Notes under the pieces: generated by a model
Seen by the model: the letters and a program-made list of their open reading frames with translations, nothing else
Database searches by the model: none
What the model was told of the DNA's origin: nothing
From: Bacteroidetes bacterium UBA4408
GTDB taxonomy: Bacteria; Bacteroidota; Bacteroidia; UBA4408
Length of the DNA: 25,769 bases
Direction of reading: 5' to 3'
NCBI GenBank assembly: GCA_002389785.1
Contig: DGQS01000225.1
Coordinates: 1-25,769, forward strand
Made by a program: the position numbers and the translations under genes
Part shown: piece after piece, positions 1 through 9,112 of the stretch
How positions within the stretch are numbered: position 1 is the stretch's first letter
How the letters are laid out: each line of letters begins with the position of its first letter

Positions 1-345
1 TAAAAAAACATGTGGTAGCATCGCTTGTATGGTACTGCAAAACCCAAATTGTTTGTCTTTGCTCATTAAATAATGCAAAAAGGTAGTTCCGCTTCGGGGA
101 TGTCCAATAATAAAAACGGGTGCTTTAATAGCTTGATGCGAGAGTAACTTGCGTAATTTCTTTCGTTCGTACCATCTGAAAGGTAGCCCCAAAAAAATAG
201 CAACACTAATAAAAATTGCTTTGGGTATAAATAATGGATGAATGGCAAAATTATTTTCTTTAAGTAAACGTATCCATGCGCGCAACCCTGAGCCGAACGC
301 AGCATGTGAGGTAAACGAAAAATAATTTTTGATACTAAACTGCAC
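1..345 (-). CDS. Sulfotransferase family protein, N-terminal part (runs off left edge)
   Basis: The minus-strand frame is open from a TGA at 358-360 to the window edge and gives 115 codons from a GTG at 343-345. The product has two hydrophobic stretches, then a basic patch (WYERKKLRKLL) and the segment PVFIIGHPRSGTTFLHYLMS at about residues 79-98. GHPRSGTT is the phosphosulfate-binding P-loop of the sulfotransferase family, which uses PAPS to sulfate lipids, sugars or proteins. The hydrophobic N-terminus suggests membrane association, as in the bacterial 'sulfotransferase family 3' proteins. The GTG start is chosen because a perfect promoter ends only a few bases upstream and the only in-frame ATG lies after the P-loop. 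The catalytic and 3' parts are outside the window. The substrate cannot be told. Confidence 0.82.
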   Translation of the reverse strand, partial: MQFSIKNYFSFTSHAAFGSGLRAWIRLLKENNFAIHPLFIPKAIFISVAIFLGLPFRWYERKKLRKLLSHQAIKAPVFIIGHPRSGTTFLHYLMSKDKQFGFCSTIQAMLPHVFL

Positions 346-358
346 AAGTAAATTTTTT

Positions 359-389
359 CAAAGCTACTTTAAAATACAAGCTTTACAAA
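359..389 (-). promoter_or_regulatory. Bacteroidota sigma-70-type promoter for the sulfotransferase
   Basis: Read on the minus strand, TTTG (389-386) is followed after 19 bases by TAGCTTTG (366-359). This is the Bacteroidota consensus TTTG-N19-TAnnTTTG with no mismatch. Transcription would begin near 352, leaving a leader of only about 7 bases before the GTG at 345. Confidence 0.65.
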
Positions 390-432
390 TGACTTTGGTT
401 TTACTTTCAAATCCTATCCTTATTTTTAAGCC

Positions 433-2925
433 GTGACTCGAATCAATGTCTATTTACTTTTTTGTATTTTATTGTTTTGCACAGCAAATGCTTTTACACA
501 ATCTATCCGTATTCGTGGTGTTGTGTTGGATGCAATAAGCGGAGAACCAATACCTTTTGCCAATGGTATACTGCAAGGCACAAAAAGTGGATTTTCTGCC
601 GACAGCATCGGACGCTTTCAATTTCAAATTAGTGAAGGTCGAAAGCGAGATACCTTATTGATTTCGGCAATGGGATACACCTTGCAGAAAGAAGCTATAC
701 TGCCAATGTCGGATCAATATTTTACCATTGAATTAAACCCTTCTCTTGTAAATTTAAAAGAAGCAATTGTACGTCCAGGTGAAAACCCTGCATTCCGCAT
801 TCTTCGAAAAGTAATTGAAGCGAAGCAAAGTAACTATATTGAAACTGCCGATTCTTATCAATACGAATGCTATCATAAAGTAGAATTTGATATGAATAAT
901 TTTACTGAAAAAACGAAGCAAAATGTTTTTTTACGCTCCTTCAACTTTATTTTTAATAATGCCGATACTACAGATGATGGCGTCAATTACCTTCCAATTT
1001 TACTAACCGAATCGAATTCGGAAATATACTATCGTAAACAGCCCCCGGCAATGCGAGAGTTGGTAAAGGCACGCCGTTCAGTAGGTTTAAAAGGTCCCAA
1101 GATCATGAAGTTTGCCGAGGACATGTATATTGCTCCCGATATTTACAAAGAATATGTGGTGGTACTCGACAAAAATTTTCCAAGTCCTTTGCACAATAAT
1201 TACACTGCCGACTATCGCTATTATTTAATTGATAGTTTACTATTTGAAGGAGACTCGTGTTACTACTTGCAATTTAAGCCCAAACATAAAGAAGCGGTTG
1301 CTTTTACCGGAGAAATGTATATTCAAAAAAATTCTTTTGCTTTAAAACAGATAGATTTTTCATTCAGCATTTCGGCAAATGTAAATTTTGTGCGTAACTA
1401 TTGGATTCGCCAAAATTATATGCTTTACGCTAATCGTTATAATGTTCTGAGCAAGAGTCAGGTTATCGGCGATTTTACGGTACTTGAAAATTCAAGTGAA
1501 ATGACGGGCTTTTTTGGAAGAAAAACTTCTGAATTCAAAAATTACAAGTTTAACGCTCTATTGCCGAATGAATTTTACAAACAGCTCGACCGCATTAGTT
1601 TTGAAGACAGTGTATCGCAGCGCAACGAAAATTATTGGGCAAAAGTTAGAAGTGATTCCTTAAACAAACAGGAAAAATCGATTGTGAAAATGATGGATAC
1701 GTTGGAACAGCAACCAAAGTATCGATTACTTAAAAATGGTGTAAAAAGTATTACCTCCGGTTGGATTCCTGTGAAACAATTTGAAATAGGTGACTTTTAT
1801 TCGTTTTACAGTTACAATTCAGTTGAGCGATCTCGTGTAAAGTTGGGTTTTCGTGCACAGCAACTGCTTAACAAACGTTTAAATATAAAGAGCTATTTAG
1901 CTTATGGAACACAGGATAATGAGTTTAAGTATCTGGCTGAATCTGCTTATATTCTTACGCGAAAACGCAGCAAAGAAACCCGTTTTGGCGGCAAAATCAG
2001 AAAAGATGTTTTTCAACCGGGGCGAAGTGCAACCATTTTTCCATTAGACCACATTTTAAACTCATTTACCAATCTTGGAAAATTTACACACCGAGGATTG
2101 GTTTCAGAAAGAGAATTTTATTTGGAACGACAATGGATTTCCGGATTTACCAGCAGGGCCACAATTTTTCAAGCGGTACGAGAACCATTTGGTGAACCCG
2201 ATTATTTGTTGCAATTGGCCGAGAATATTTTTTACCGCAAACCGGAGTATACTCAAGCAGGTTTTCAAGTTGCATTTCGCTATGCACATGGAGAACGAAA
2301 TTTATCAGCAAATTTTGGAGATGGCATCAGGGCCTCTGCTTTGCCTCAATACCCGGTAGTAAGTTTTTTTTATGAAAGGGCTATGCGTAATTTTTTAGGA
2401 GGAGAATTCAATTCGGATAAACTGAAACTTCGAATCGAATCTAGGTTGCGAATAAAAAAATGGGGATACAGTGTATTGCGAATCGAAGGTGGAATGTTAT
2501 TCGGTACAATACCGTTTCAATTCCTCGAAACTCCAATTGCCAATCCAAGTTTATTTAACGATGAAACTGCATTTAATTTAATGAACTATATGGAATTTGT
2601 GAGCGACCGTTATTGTAGCGGAATGTGGGAGCATCACTTCGAAGGAATATTTTTAAATAGAATTCCCGGACTTAAAAAACTTAAATGGCGGGAAGTACTT
2701 TTGGGAAAAATTTATGCCGGCGAATTGTCGGAAGCGAACAAGTATAGCAAGTATCAGCGACCTGCGAATGTTGAAACTTTAACGAAACCTTATTTAGAAG
2801 TTGGGTTTGGAATTGAAAATATTTTTAAATTTTCGAGAGTTGATTTTTTATGGAGACTCAGTTATAGAGACGAAGTAGGCACCTTTAACTTTATTGCGAA
2901 GCCCATGTTTCAATTTAAGTTTTAA
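433..2925 (+). CDS. DUF5686 outer-membrane protein with carboxypeptidase-regulatory-like domain
   Basis: The 830-residue product starts at a GTG that leads directly into a signal peptide (hydrophobic LLFCILLFCTA, cleavage near residue 22). Residues about 25-110 form a carboxypeptidase-D regulatory-like beta sandwich (IRGVVLDAISGEPIPFANG, then GRFQF). This domain is common at the N-terminus of Bacteroidota outer-membrane proteins. The rest matches the DUF5686 type: a long region rich in aromatic residues and alternating hydrophobic residues, ending in phenylalanine (MFQFKF), as expected for an outer-membrane beta barrel. The substrate is unknown; TonB-dependent or surface assembly roles are guesses. 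It is divergent from the sulfotransferase, and 62 bases separate it from the acyltransferase downstream. TGACTTTG at 390-397 is a near match to the -7 consensus. Confidence 0.85.
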   Translation: MTRINVYLLFCILLFCTANAFTQSIRIRGVVLDAISGEPIPFANGILQGTKSGFSADSIGRFQFQISEGRKRDTLLISAMGYTLQKEAILPMSDQYFTIELNPSLVNLKEAIVRPGENPAFRILRKVIEAKQSNYIETADSYQYECYHKVEFDMNNFTEKTKQNVFLRSFNFIFNNADTTDDGVNYLPILLTESNSEIYYRKQPPAMRELVKARRSVGLKGPKIMKFAEDMYIAPDIYKEYVVVLDKNFPSPLHNNYTADYRYYLIDSLLFEGDSCYYLQFKPKHKEAVAFTGEMYIQKNSFALKQIDFSFSISANVNFVRNYWIRQNYMLYANRYNVLSKSQVIGDFTVLENSSEMTGFFGRKTSEFKNYKFNALLPNEFYKQLDRISFEDSVSQRNENYWAKVRSDSLNKQEKSIVKMMDTLEQQPKYRLLKNGVKSITSGWIPVKQFEIGDFYSFYSYNSVERSRVKLGFRAQQLLNKRLNIKSYLAYGTQDNEFKYLAESAYILTRKRSKETRFGGKIRKDVFQPGRSATIFPLDHILNSFTNLGKFTHRGLVSEREFYLERQWISGFTSRATIFQAVREPFGEPDYLLQLAENIFYRKPEYTQAGFQVAFRYAHGERNLSANFGDGIRASALPQYPVVSFFYERAMRNFLGGEFNSDKLKLRIESRLRIKKWGYSVLRIEGGMLFGTIPFQFLETPIANPSLFNDETAFNLMNYMEFVSDRYCSGMWEHHFEGIFLNRIPGLKKLKWREVLLGKIYAGELSEANKYSKYQRPANVETLTKPYLEVGFGIENIFKFSRVDFLWRLSYRDEVGTFNFIAKPMFQFKF

Positions 2926-2987
2926 CGCATGGCAGAAACATTACAGCCAAATTTTAATACATTCGTAATCTACAAAACTTACTCGAT

Positions 2988-3551
2988 ATGGTGCTGTTTT
3001 TATTTAAGTTGTATTACCGATTAAAGGGTTGGAAAATTGGAACTCCTTTGCCAAGCGATTTAAAAAAGTGCATCGTGCTGGCCGCTCCCCATACAAGTAA
3101 CTGGGATTTTGTTTACGGAATTGTTTCGGTTCATTTGTTTAAACTTAAAATTAATTACCTGGCAAAACGCGAACTTTTCGTTTGGCCTATAAAAAATATT
3201 TTTCTTCAAAGCGGCGGTATACCTGTTGAACGAAAAGGACATCATCACTTGGTAGAAAATATGATTGAATTAATTAAAAGTCGAGACTCAATTATTCTAG
3301 CAATTCCACCGGAGGGAACTCGCAAGGCAGTAAAAAAATGCAAAACCGGATTTTATCACATGGCAATAGGTGCGAACGTTCCGGTAGTGCTGGGATATAT
3401 CGATTACAAAACTCGCACTGCAGGTTTCGGACCGGCATTGTTTATGAGTGGCGATAAAGAAAAGGATGCAAAATTGATTCGTAGTTTTTACGAAAAAATA
3501 CAAGCAAAATATCCCGAAAATTTTAATCTCGATGCCATTAATCTTACTTAA
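2988..3551 (+). CDS. PlsC-type 1-acylglycerol-3-phosphate acyltransferase family protein
   Basis: The product is 187 residues. It has the acyltransferase HX4D motif as HTSNWD (residues 35-40) and the phosphate-binding EGTR motif as PPEGTRK (about 107-113), with GGIPVER (about 76-82) as the third conserved block. These are the catalytic and glycerophosphate-binding motifs of the PlsC superfamily, which acylates lysophospholipids or related acceptors at the inner membrane. At under 200 residues it is shorter than classical PlsC (about 240) and matches the compact Bacteroidota form. The N-terminal hydrophobic stretch (VLFLFKLYY) could anchor it. It probably shares a transcript with the DUF5686 gene and converges on mrp with a 9-base gap. 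The exact acceptor is not determinable. Confidence 0.83.
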   Translation: MVLFLFKLYYRLKGWKIGTPLPSDLKKCIVLAAPHTSNWDFVYGIVSVHLFKLKINYLAKRELFVWPIKNIFLQSGGIPVERKGHHHLVENMIELIKSRDSIILAIPPEGTRKAVKKCKTGFYHMAIGANVPVVLGYIDYKTRTAGFGPALFMSGDKEKDAKLIRSFYEKIQAKYPENFNLDAINLT

Positions 3552-3560
3552 ATCAATGCC

Positions 3561-4652
3561 TTAAGCAGGAACTGATTCTGACTTTTTACGCGCATTTACG
3601 ATGCTTACCTGTTGTGCAACATTACTAGCCATTTCTAAAAAAGCCAAAGCTTGTGGTGTGTTTTGCTGCAATACTGCCGGACGTCCTGCATCACCTGCAT
3701 CACAAATACTTTTTACAATCGGTATTTCACCCAAGAGTGGAACTTCTAATTTTTCGGCCAATTGTTTTGCGCCGTCTTTACCAAAAATATAGTATTTGTT
3801 TTCGGGTAATTCAGCAGGAGTAAAGTAAGCCATATTTTCAACTATGCCCAACACCGGAACATTTATAGCAGGCATTTGAAACATGGCAACACCTTTTTGT
3901 GCATCGGCTAAAGCAACTTGTTGTGGAGTACTTACAATAATCACTCCTGTTAATGGCACCGCTTGTACTAACGATAAATGAATATCGCCTGTACCGGGAG
4001 GTAAGTCAATCAGCATATAATCCAATTCACCCCAGTCGGCGTCTCTAAATAACTGCGTTAAAGCCTTTGCAGCCATTGGACCACGCCAAACAATTGCTTG
4101 CGATGTGTCGGCAAAAAATCCAATGCTCAATAATTTTACGCCATAACTTTCAACCGGTACCATTAAACTTTGTCCATCTACATCACGCATAAATGGTTTT
4201 TCGTGCTGTACATCAAACATAATCGGCACAGAAGGTCCATAAATATCGGCATCAACCAAACCAACTTTTGCACCTTGTAAAGCCAGTGCTACTGCCAAAT
4301 TGGAAGAGATGGTGGATTTACCAACACCTCCTTTACCGGAAGCTATGGCAATAATATTCTTAACTTTTGGAAGCATTGGTCTATTCGCACCATGTTGTGA
4401 GGTAACATTGGCAGTCATTTTTACCTGTACATTGGCTTCCTTATCAACAAAATGAATCACAGCATTTACACAAGCCTTATGAATCATATCTTTCATTGGA
4501 CATGCAGGCGTTGTAAGCACTACCGTAAACGAAACATTTTTTCCATCTACCACCAAGTCGGTAATCATACCCAGGGTAACCAAATCCTTTTTTAAATCAG
4601 GATCTTCTACATTTTTAAGCGCCTCTAAAACTTGTTCTTTTGTTATGCTCAT
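3561..4652 (-). CDS. mrp: Mrp/ApbC-type iron-sulfur cluster carrier ATPase
   Basis: The product is 363 residues. Residues 1-85 form a MIP18/DUF59 domain, including TTPACPMKD near 48-56. The ParA/MinD-type P-loop ATPase domain follows, with the deviant Walker A GKGGVGKST at 106-114, DADIYGPS at about 139-146 and the Walker B-like YMLIDLPPGTGD. Family members carry and transfer [4Fe-4S] clusters to apoproteins in the cytoplasm. The C-terminal segment where many Mrp proteins have CPxC reads YFTPAELPENKYYIFG and has no cysteine pair there, a form I associate with Bacteroidota. The ATG at 4652 gives a complete MIP18 domain and sits 18 bases below a -7 box. Confidence 0.93.
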   Translation of the reverse strand: MSITKEQVLEALKNVEDPDLKKDLVTLGMITDLVVDGKNVSFTVVLTTPACPMKDMIHKACVNAVIHFVDKEANVQVKMTANVTSQHGANRPMLPKVKNIIAIASGKGGVGKSTISSNLAVALALQGAKVGLVDADIYGPSVPIMFDVQHEKPFMRDVDGQSLMVPVESYGVKLLSIGFFADTSQAIVWRGPMAAKALTQLFRDADWGELDYMLIDLPPGTGDIHLSLVQAVPLTGVIIVSTPQQVALADAQKGVAMFQMPAINVPVLGIVENMAYFTPAELPENKYYIFGKDGAKQLAEKLEVPLLGEIPIVKSICDAGDAGRPAVLQQNTPQALAFLEMASNVAQQVSIVNARKKSESVPA

Positions 4653-4669
4653 GGTAAATAAATTTTGTG

Positions 4670-4677
4670 CAAAGATA
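4670..4677 (-). promoter_or_regulatory. Candidate -7 element for mrp
   Basis: On the minus strand TATCTTTG fits TAnnTTTG exactly and lies 17 bases upstream of the mrp ATG. No TTTG is found at the usual 19-21 base spacing, so only the -7 half is supported. Confidence 0.4.
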
Positions 4678-4824
4678 CTAAACAGCCCAATAGTACAGTA
4701 TGCTAAATTGGACCTTTATTTTATTCTGCTATACTTCCATTCCATAGCTATATCGAGCCATTGAAACCTTCCTCATTTATTTCAGAAGCTAACTAAAAAA
4801 TAACTTCCATCTTGCTCAAAAGTT

Positions 4825-4832
4825 TATCTTTG
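4825..4832 (+). promoter_or_regulatory. Candidate -7 element for the paa operon
   Basis: TATCTTTG fits TAnnTTTG exactly and lies 22 bases before the paaG ATG. A -33 TTTG at normal spacing is missing. The 202-base divergent gap (4653-4854) between mrp and paaG holds this box and the mrp box and nothing else I can recognise. No operator for a phenylacetyl-CoA-responsive repressor was identified. Confidence 0.4.
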
Positions 4833-4854
4833 AATCCTCATTTAATCTTTTAAC

Positions 4855-5631
4855 ATGTCATCTATCCTCACAGAAATACAAGGGCAGGTACTAAAAATTA
4901 CCCTTAATCGCCCTGAAAAATTCAACAGCTTTAATCGTGAAATGTCTATGCAATTGCAAGCAGCACTTGATTCTGCGGCAAATGATAAAACCATACGCTG
5001 CATTTACCTAAGCGGCGAAGGTAAGGCATTTTGTGCCGGTCAGGATTTAAGTGAAGCCATTGATCCTGCGGGCCCCGGTATAAAAAATATTGTAGAAGAG
5101 CATTACAATCCCATAATTCGCAAAATTCGTGAAATTGAAAAGCCGATTGTTTGTGCGGTAAATGGTATTGCTGCCGGAGCAGGTGCGAATATTGCATTGG
5201 CTTGCGATGTTGTTATGGCAGCAAGTTCAGCTTCCTTTTTACAGGCTTTTAGTAAAATTGGACTCATTCCCGATAGCGGTGGAACATTTTTTCTACCTCG
5301 TTTAGTTGGTTTTGGAAAAGCCTCTGCCTTAATGATGTTGGGTGATAAAGTTACAGCAACTGATGCAGAGCGAATGGGAATGATTTATAAAGTATGTGAA
5401 GATGCGAATCTCGCTGCAGAAGCAATGGCAACTGCTACCATGCTTGCTTCGATGCCCACCAAAGGAATTGGTCTAACCAAGCGATTGCTCAATCAATCGA
5501 TGTCGAATAATTTAATGGAACAATTAACCGCAGAGGCTACAAAGCAAGTAATTGCGGCTTCCACCTTCGATTACAAAGAAGGAGTATCGGCATTTTTAGA
5601 AAAGCGAAAAGCAGTATTTAAAGGGGAATAA
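4855..5631 (+). CDS. paaG: 2-(1,2-epoxy-1,2-dihydrophenyl)acetyl-CoA isomerase / enoyl-CoA hydratase
   Basis: The 258-residue product is a crotonase-fold protein. The oxyanion-hole segments are FCAGQDL (59-65) and NGIAAGAGANIALACD (103-118). The PaaG signature LIPDSGGTFFLPRL places the catalytic aspartate at residue 140. In phenylacetate breakdown PaaG isomerises ring-epoxidised phenylacetyl-CoA to an oxepin and later shifts a double bond during beta-oxidation. It is first in the operon, with paaH starting 2 bases after its stop. The length is normal for the family. The neighbours make PaaG far more likely than a generic enoyl-CoA hydratase. Confidence 0.9.
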   Translation: MSSILTEIQGQVLKITLNRPEKFNSFNREMSMQLQAALDSAANDKTIRCIYLSGEGKAFCAGQDLSEAIDPAGPGIKNIVEEHYNPIIRKIREIEKPIVCAVNGIAAGAGANIALACDVVMAASSASFLQAFSKIGLIPDSGGTFFLPRLVGFGKASALMMLGDKVTATDAERMGMIYKVCEDANLAAEAMATATMLASMPTKGIGLTKRLLNQSMSNNLMEQLTAEATKQVIAASTFDYKEGVSAFLEKRKAVFKGE

Positions 5632-5633
5632 AA

Positions 5634-6803
5634 ATGAAAATTGAAGTTGGAGTTATTGGTGCCGGAGCCATGGGTTCAGGTATTGCGCAGGTTGCAGCTA
5701 CTGCCGGTCATTTTGTTAAAGTAGTTGATACCAATGAAGCAATGCTGGTGACAGCAAAAAAGAATCTTGAAAGTTTCCTCGCCAAAAGTGTTGAAAAGCA
5801 AAAAATCAGCAGTGAAGCGGCTGATGCAATTGCAGCGCGAATTGAATATGTTCGCGAGCTCAAAAAATGCGCTTCCTGTAGATTAATAATTGAAGCAATC
5901 GTTGAAAATTTAGAAATAAAGCAAAAGATTTTTTCAGACCTGGAAGCTATTGTTTCAGGTGATTGTATTTTGGCAAGTAATACTTCCTCCCTTTCTATTG
6001 CTTCAATAGCGGCGTCTTGCAAAGATGCATCGCGTGTAATTGGAATCCACTTTTTTAATCCGGCTGTGCTCATGCCGTTGGTAGAATTAATTCCGGCCAT
6101 TAGTAGTTCTCCCAATGTTTTATTAGATGCAAAAAAATTAATTGATAGCTGGGGAAAGATTACCGTTGTGGCGAAGGACACCCCCGGTTTTATTGTGAAC
6201 CGTGTAGCCCGCTCATATTATGGCGAAAGCATTCGAATTTACGAAGAAGGAATAGCTGATTTTGTGAGCATCGATTGGGCATTAAAACAGTTTGGTGGAT
6301 TTAAAATGGGACCATTTGAGTTGATGGATTTTATTGGGAATGACATTAATTACAAAGTAACCGAAAGTGTTTGGGAGCAGTTTTTTTATGAGCCTCGTTT
6401 TAAACCATCCTTAACACAAAAGCGATTATATGAAGCTAAATTATTTGGTCGAAAATCAGGTAAAGGATATTATTCATATGCTGAAGGCGCCATTGCCAAT
6501 GAACCGAACAAGGACGAAAAGTTAGGGAAAGAAATTTTTGAACGAGTCTTGGCGATGTTGATTAACGAAGCCGCAGATTCACTGTATTTGCAATTGGCAA
6601 CTAAAGAAGACATTGATTTAGCAATGACAAAGGGAGTGAATTATCCAAAAGGCTTATTGAAATGGGCCGACGAAATAGGAGTAAATAAAGTGTACACAAC
6701 CTTGGTTAATTTATACAATGAGTACAAGGAAGATCGCTACAGACCTTGTGTTTTATTAAAACGTATGGCACAATCAAACGCAACTTTTTATGCAAAAAAC
6801 TAA
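5634..6803 (+). CDS. paaH: 3-hydroxyacyl-CoA dehydrogenase (3-hydroxyadipyl-CoA dehydrogenase)
   Basis: The product is 389 residues. The N-terminal Rossmann domain starts with GVIGAGAMGSGIAQ (GxGxxG at 9-14). The catalytic histidine lies in GIHFFNP (137-143), and KDTPGFIVNRV marks the hinge into the first C-terminal 3HCDH domain. A second 3HCDH-like domain follows at about 290-385 (MTKGVNYPKGLLKWAD). It oxidises 3-hydroxyadipyl-CoA to 3-oxoadipyl-CoA with NAD+. It is shorter than E. coli PaaH (475 residues) but keeps both C-terminal domains, so I read it as complete. Its last codons overlap paaI by 14 bases, implying translational coupling. Confidence 0.9.
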   Translation: MKIEVGVIGAGAMGSGIAQVAATAGHFVKVVDTNEAMLVTAKKNLESFLAKSVEKQKISSEAADAIAARIEYVRELKKCASCRLIIEAIVENLEIKQKIFSDLEAIVSGDCILASNTSSLSIASIAASCKDASRVIGIHFFNPAVLMPLVELIPAISSSPNVLLDAKKLIDSWGKITVVAKDTPGFIVNRVARSYYGESIRIYEEGIADFVSIDWALKQFGGFKMGPFELMDFIGNDINYKVTESVWEQFFYEPRFKPSLTQKRLYEAKLFGRKSGKGYYSYAEGAIANEPNKDEKLGKEIFERVLAMLINEAADSLYLQLATKEDIDLAMTKGVNYPKGLLKWADEIGVNKVYTTLVNLYNEYKEDRYRPCVLLKRMAQSNATFYAKN

Positions 6804-7215
6804 AGCGGAAGCTATTGTAGCTAAGATGTTGGCCGAAGATAAATTTAGTCTTTGGCTAGGTATTGAATTACTTTCTATTACTGAAGGGCATTGTAAATTA
6901 CGCATGACCATTCGCGATGAAATGGTAAATGGCTTCAGCATTTCACATGGGGGCATTGCATTTTCATTAGCCGATAGCGCATTGGCTTTTGCTTCAAATG
7001 CTTATGGTCGATTAAGTGTAGCACTTGAGTGTTCCATTTCATTTGCCGTTGCAGTGCAAGTCGGTGATGAATTAACATGTGAGGCAAAAGAATTATCCAT
7101 CACCCATAAAACAGCAACCTATCACATTGAAATTTCAAATCAGAAAAATGAAAAAGTAGCATTTTTTAAGGGCACAGTTTATCGCACTTCAAAAGTGTGG
7201 GAAGTTGATCAGTAG
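6790..7215 (+). CDS. paaI: Hot-dog acyl-CoA thioesterase of the phenylacetate pathway
   Basis: The 141-residue product is a hot-dog fold protein with the PaaI motif NGFSISHGGIAFSLADSALA (48-67). HGG and the aspartate at 62 are the known active-site elements of this group. PaaI hydrolyses dead-end or hydroxylated phenylacetyl-CoA esters and frees trapped CoA. The start lies inside paaH, in another frame. A 71-base gap to the thiolase gene contains no convincing promoter or hairpin. Confidence 0.9.
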   Translation: MQKTKAEAIVAKMLAEDKFSLWLGIELLSITEGHCKLRMTIRDEMVNGFSISHGGIAFSLADSALAFASNAYGRLSVALECSISFAVAVQVGDELTCEAKELSITHKTATYHIEISNQKNEKVAFFKGTVYRTSKVWEVDQ

Positions 7216-7286
7216 CCGATTTTAGTGAACGATGAAACTAAAATATTACGCTAATTAATGAACAAGTAAAATAATTTCTTCGAATA

Positions 7287-8504
7287 ATGAATACTATGAA
7301 AACAGCATATATAATTGATGGAATACGAACGGCAGTTGGGAACTTTGGTGGAACCTTATCGGTGGTGCGGCCCGATGATATGGCGGCTGCAGTTATTAAA
7401 GAATTGCTTAAAAGAAACCCTACGATTGATGCAGCTCAAATTGGAGATGTAATTTTAGGATGTGCCAATCAAGCCGGCGAAGACAATCGAAATGTTGCTC
7501 GCATGAGCGCATTACTTGCAGGTTTACCGGTAACGGTGCCGGGTGAAACAGTAAATCGTTTGTGTGCCTCCGGATTGAGTGCGGCTATCAGTGCAGCTCG
7601 TGTAATACAAACCGGCGATGCAGAATTAATGATTGCCGGCGGTGTCGAAAATATGACGCGTGGACCCTGGGTGATGTCTAAAGCATCATCGGCTTTTGGT
7701 AGAGATGCTCAACTTTTTGATTCGAGTTTTGGATGGAGATTTATTAATCCTAAGATGAAGGAAATGTATGGTGTTGATGCCATGGGCGAAACTGCCGAAA
7801 ATTTAGCAACACGCGATTCAATTAGTCGCGACGACCAGGATAAGTTTGCTTTGTGGAGTCAACAAAAAGCAAGCAAGGCTGAAAAAAGCGGACGATTAAA
7901 GATGGAAATTGTTGGCATTGCCATACCGCAAAAAAAAGGCGATTCCTTGCTTTTTGACAAGGACGAATTTATTAAACCCGCTACTACAGCTGATGGTTTA
8001 GCAAAGTTGAAAGCTTCCTTTAAAAAGGAGGGAGGTACTGTAACTGCTGGAAATTCATCAGGTTTAAATGACGGAGCTGCAGCATTATTATTGGCTTCTG
8101 AAGAAGCGATTAAAAAATACGACTTACAACCAAAGGCGCGAATTGTTTCAAGTGCGGTAGCCGGAGTAGAACCTCGTATTATGGGTATAGGACCGGTTGA
8201 AGCAGCGAACAAAGCTTTGGCAAAAGCAGGTTTACGAATGAACGATATGGACTTGATTGAACTCAATGAAGCCTTTGCAGCTCAGGCTTTAGCTTGTACA
8301 CGTGCTTGGGGTTTAGCCGATAACGATGCACGATTAAATCCTAACGGAGGTGCTATTGCTATTGGTCATCCGCTTGGTATGAGTGGTGCACGTTTATTAA
8401 ATTCGGCAGCATTGGAGTTGCAATTAAGCAATAAAAAATATGCTCTTGTAACTATGTGCATAGGTGTTGGACAAGGTTATGCAGTTGTAATTGAACGTGC
8501 TTAA
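7287..8504 (+). CDS. paaJ: 3-oxoadipyl-CoA thiolase (PaaJ/PcaF)
   Basis: The 405-residue product has all thiolase motifs: nucleophile C93 in NRLCASG, NEAFAAQ, the histidine in GHPLGMSGAR (H361) and the second cysteine in CIGVGQG (C391). The RPDDMAA and GETVNRLCASGL segments fit the 3-oxoadipyl-CoA thiolase subgroup, which splits 3-oxoadipyl-CoA to acetyl-CoA and succinyl-CoA. The annotated start gives MNTMKTAYI. The second ATG (7296) matches the usual family start (MKTAYIIDG) and is equally likely. It could also serve beta-ketoadipate breakdown (pcaF), but the neighbours favour phenylacetate. Confidence 0.9.
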   Translation: MNTMKTAYIIDGIRTAVGNFGGTLSVVRPDDMAAAVIKELLKRNPTIDAAQIGDVILGCANQAGEDNRNVARMSALLAGLPVTVPGETVNRLCASGLSAAISAARVIQTGDAELMIAGGVENMTRGPWVMSKASSAFGRDAQLFDSSFGWRFINPKMKEMYGVDAMGETAENLATRDSISRDDQDKFALWSQQKASKAEKSGRLKMEIVGIAIPQKKGDSLLFDKDEFIKPATTADGLAKLKASFKKEGGTVTAGNSSGLNDGAAALLLASEEAIKKYDLQPKARIVSSAVAGVEPRIMGIGPVEAANKALAKAGLRMNDMDLIELNEAFAAQALACTRAWGLADNDARLNPNGGAIAIGHPLGMSGARLLNSAALELQLSNKKYALVTMCIGVGQGYAVVIERA

Positions 8505-8515
8505 ACAGTATAAAA

Positions 8516-9106
8516 ATGATTTACGAATTTCAAGGATATAAGCCGGTTATACACGAAAGTGCTTTTATTCATCCGCAAGCAGCGGTTACCGGAAATGTGC
8601 ATATTGGAAAAAATGTGTACATCGGTCCGGGTGCTGCTATTCGTGGCGACTGGGGCGAAATACGTATTGCTGATGGCTGCAATGTACAGGAAAATTGTAC
8701 CATACACATGTTTCCAGGAACTACCGTTGTATTGCACGAAGGTGCGCATATCGGTCATGGTGCCATTATTCACGGTGCTCAAATTGGTGCAAATTCATTA
8801 ATAGGCATGAATGCAGTAATTATGGATAATGTTGTAATTGGCGCTAACTGCATTGTTGGCGCTTTATGTTTTGTACCTGCCGATATGCATATACCGGAAC
8901 GTAAAATTGTAGTAGGAAATCCTGCAAAGATTGTAAAGGATGTAAGTGATGATATGATAATTTGGAAAACCAAAGGTACTGAATTGTATCAGCAACTTCC
9001 GGCTGATTGTTATGCCACATTAAAAGTGTGTGAACCCTTACGGGAAGCAGAAAATGGTCGCCCCAAACAACAAGATGTATATAAAACCTGGAATCAAACT
9101 AAATAG
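8516..9106 (+). CDS. paaY: PaaY-type thioesterase / gamma-carbonic anhydrase family protein
   Basis: The 196-residue product is a left-handed beta-helix of hexapeptide repeats (for example AAVTGNVHIGKNVYIGPGAA, then IGANSLIGMNAVIMDNVVIG) with gamma-carbonic-anhydrase-like histidines (CTIHMF, HIGHGAIIHG). A C-terminal helical tail follows. PaaY hydrolyses CoA esters formed from the unstable epoxide/oxepin intermediates in phenylacetate catabolism. Length and domain order match PaaY. It starts 11 bases after the thiolase stop. Confidence 0.9.
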   Translation: MIYEFQGYKPVIHESAFIHPQAAVTGNVHIGKNVYIGPGAAIRGDWGEIRIADGCNVQENCTIHMFPGTTVVLHEGAHIGHGAIIHGAQIGANSLIGMNAVIMDNVVIGANCIVGALCFVPADMHIPERKIVVGNPAKIVKDVSDDMIIWKTKGTELYQQLPADCYATLKVCEPLREAENGRPKQQDVYKTWNQTK

Positions 9107-9112
9107 AAAATC

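Noticed and set aside
66..347. Minus-strand 93-codon frame starting TTG
   Set aside because: It is a shadow of the sulfotransferase frame, which contains the GHPRSGTT P-loop and is open to the window edge.
5708..6181. 157-codon minus-strand frame inside paaH
   Set aside because: It is antisense to a clearly conserved dehydrogenase and has low-complexity Ser/Ala/Ile composition typical of shadow frames.
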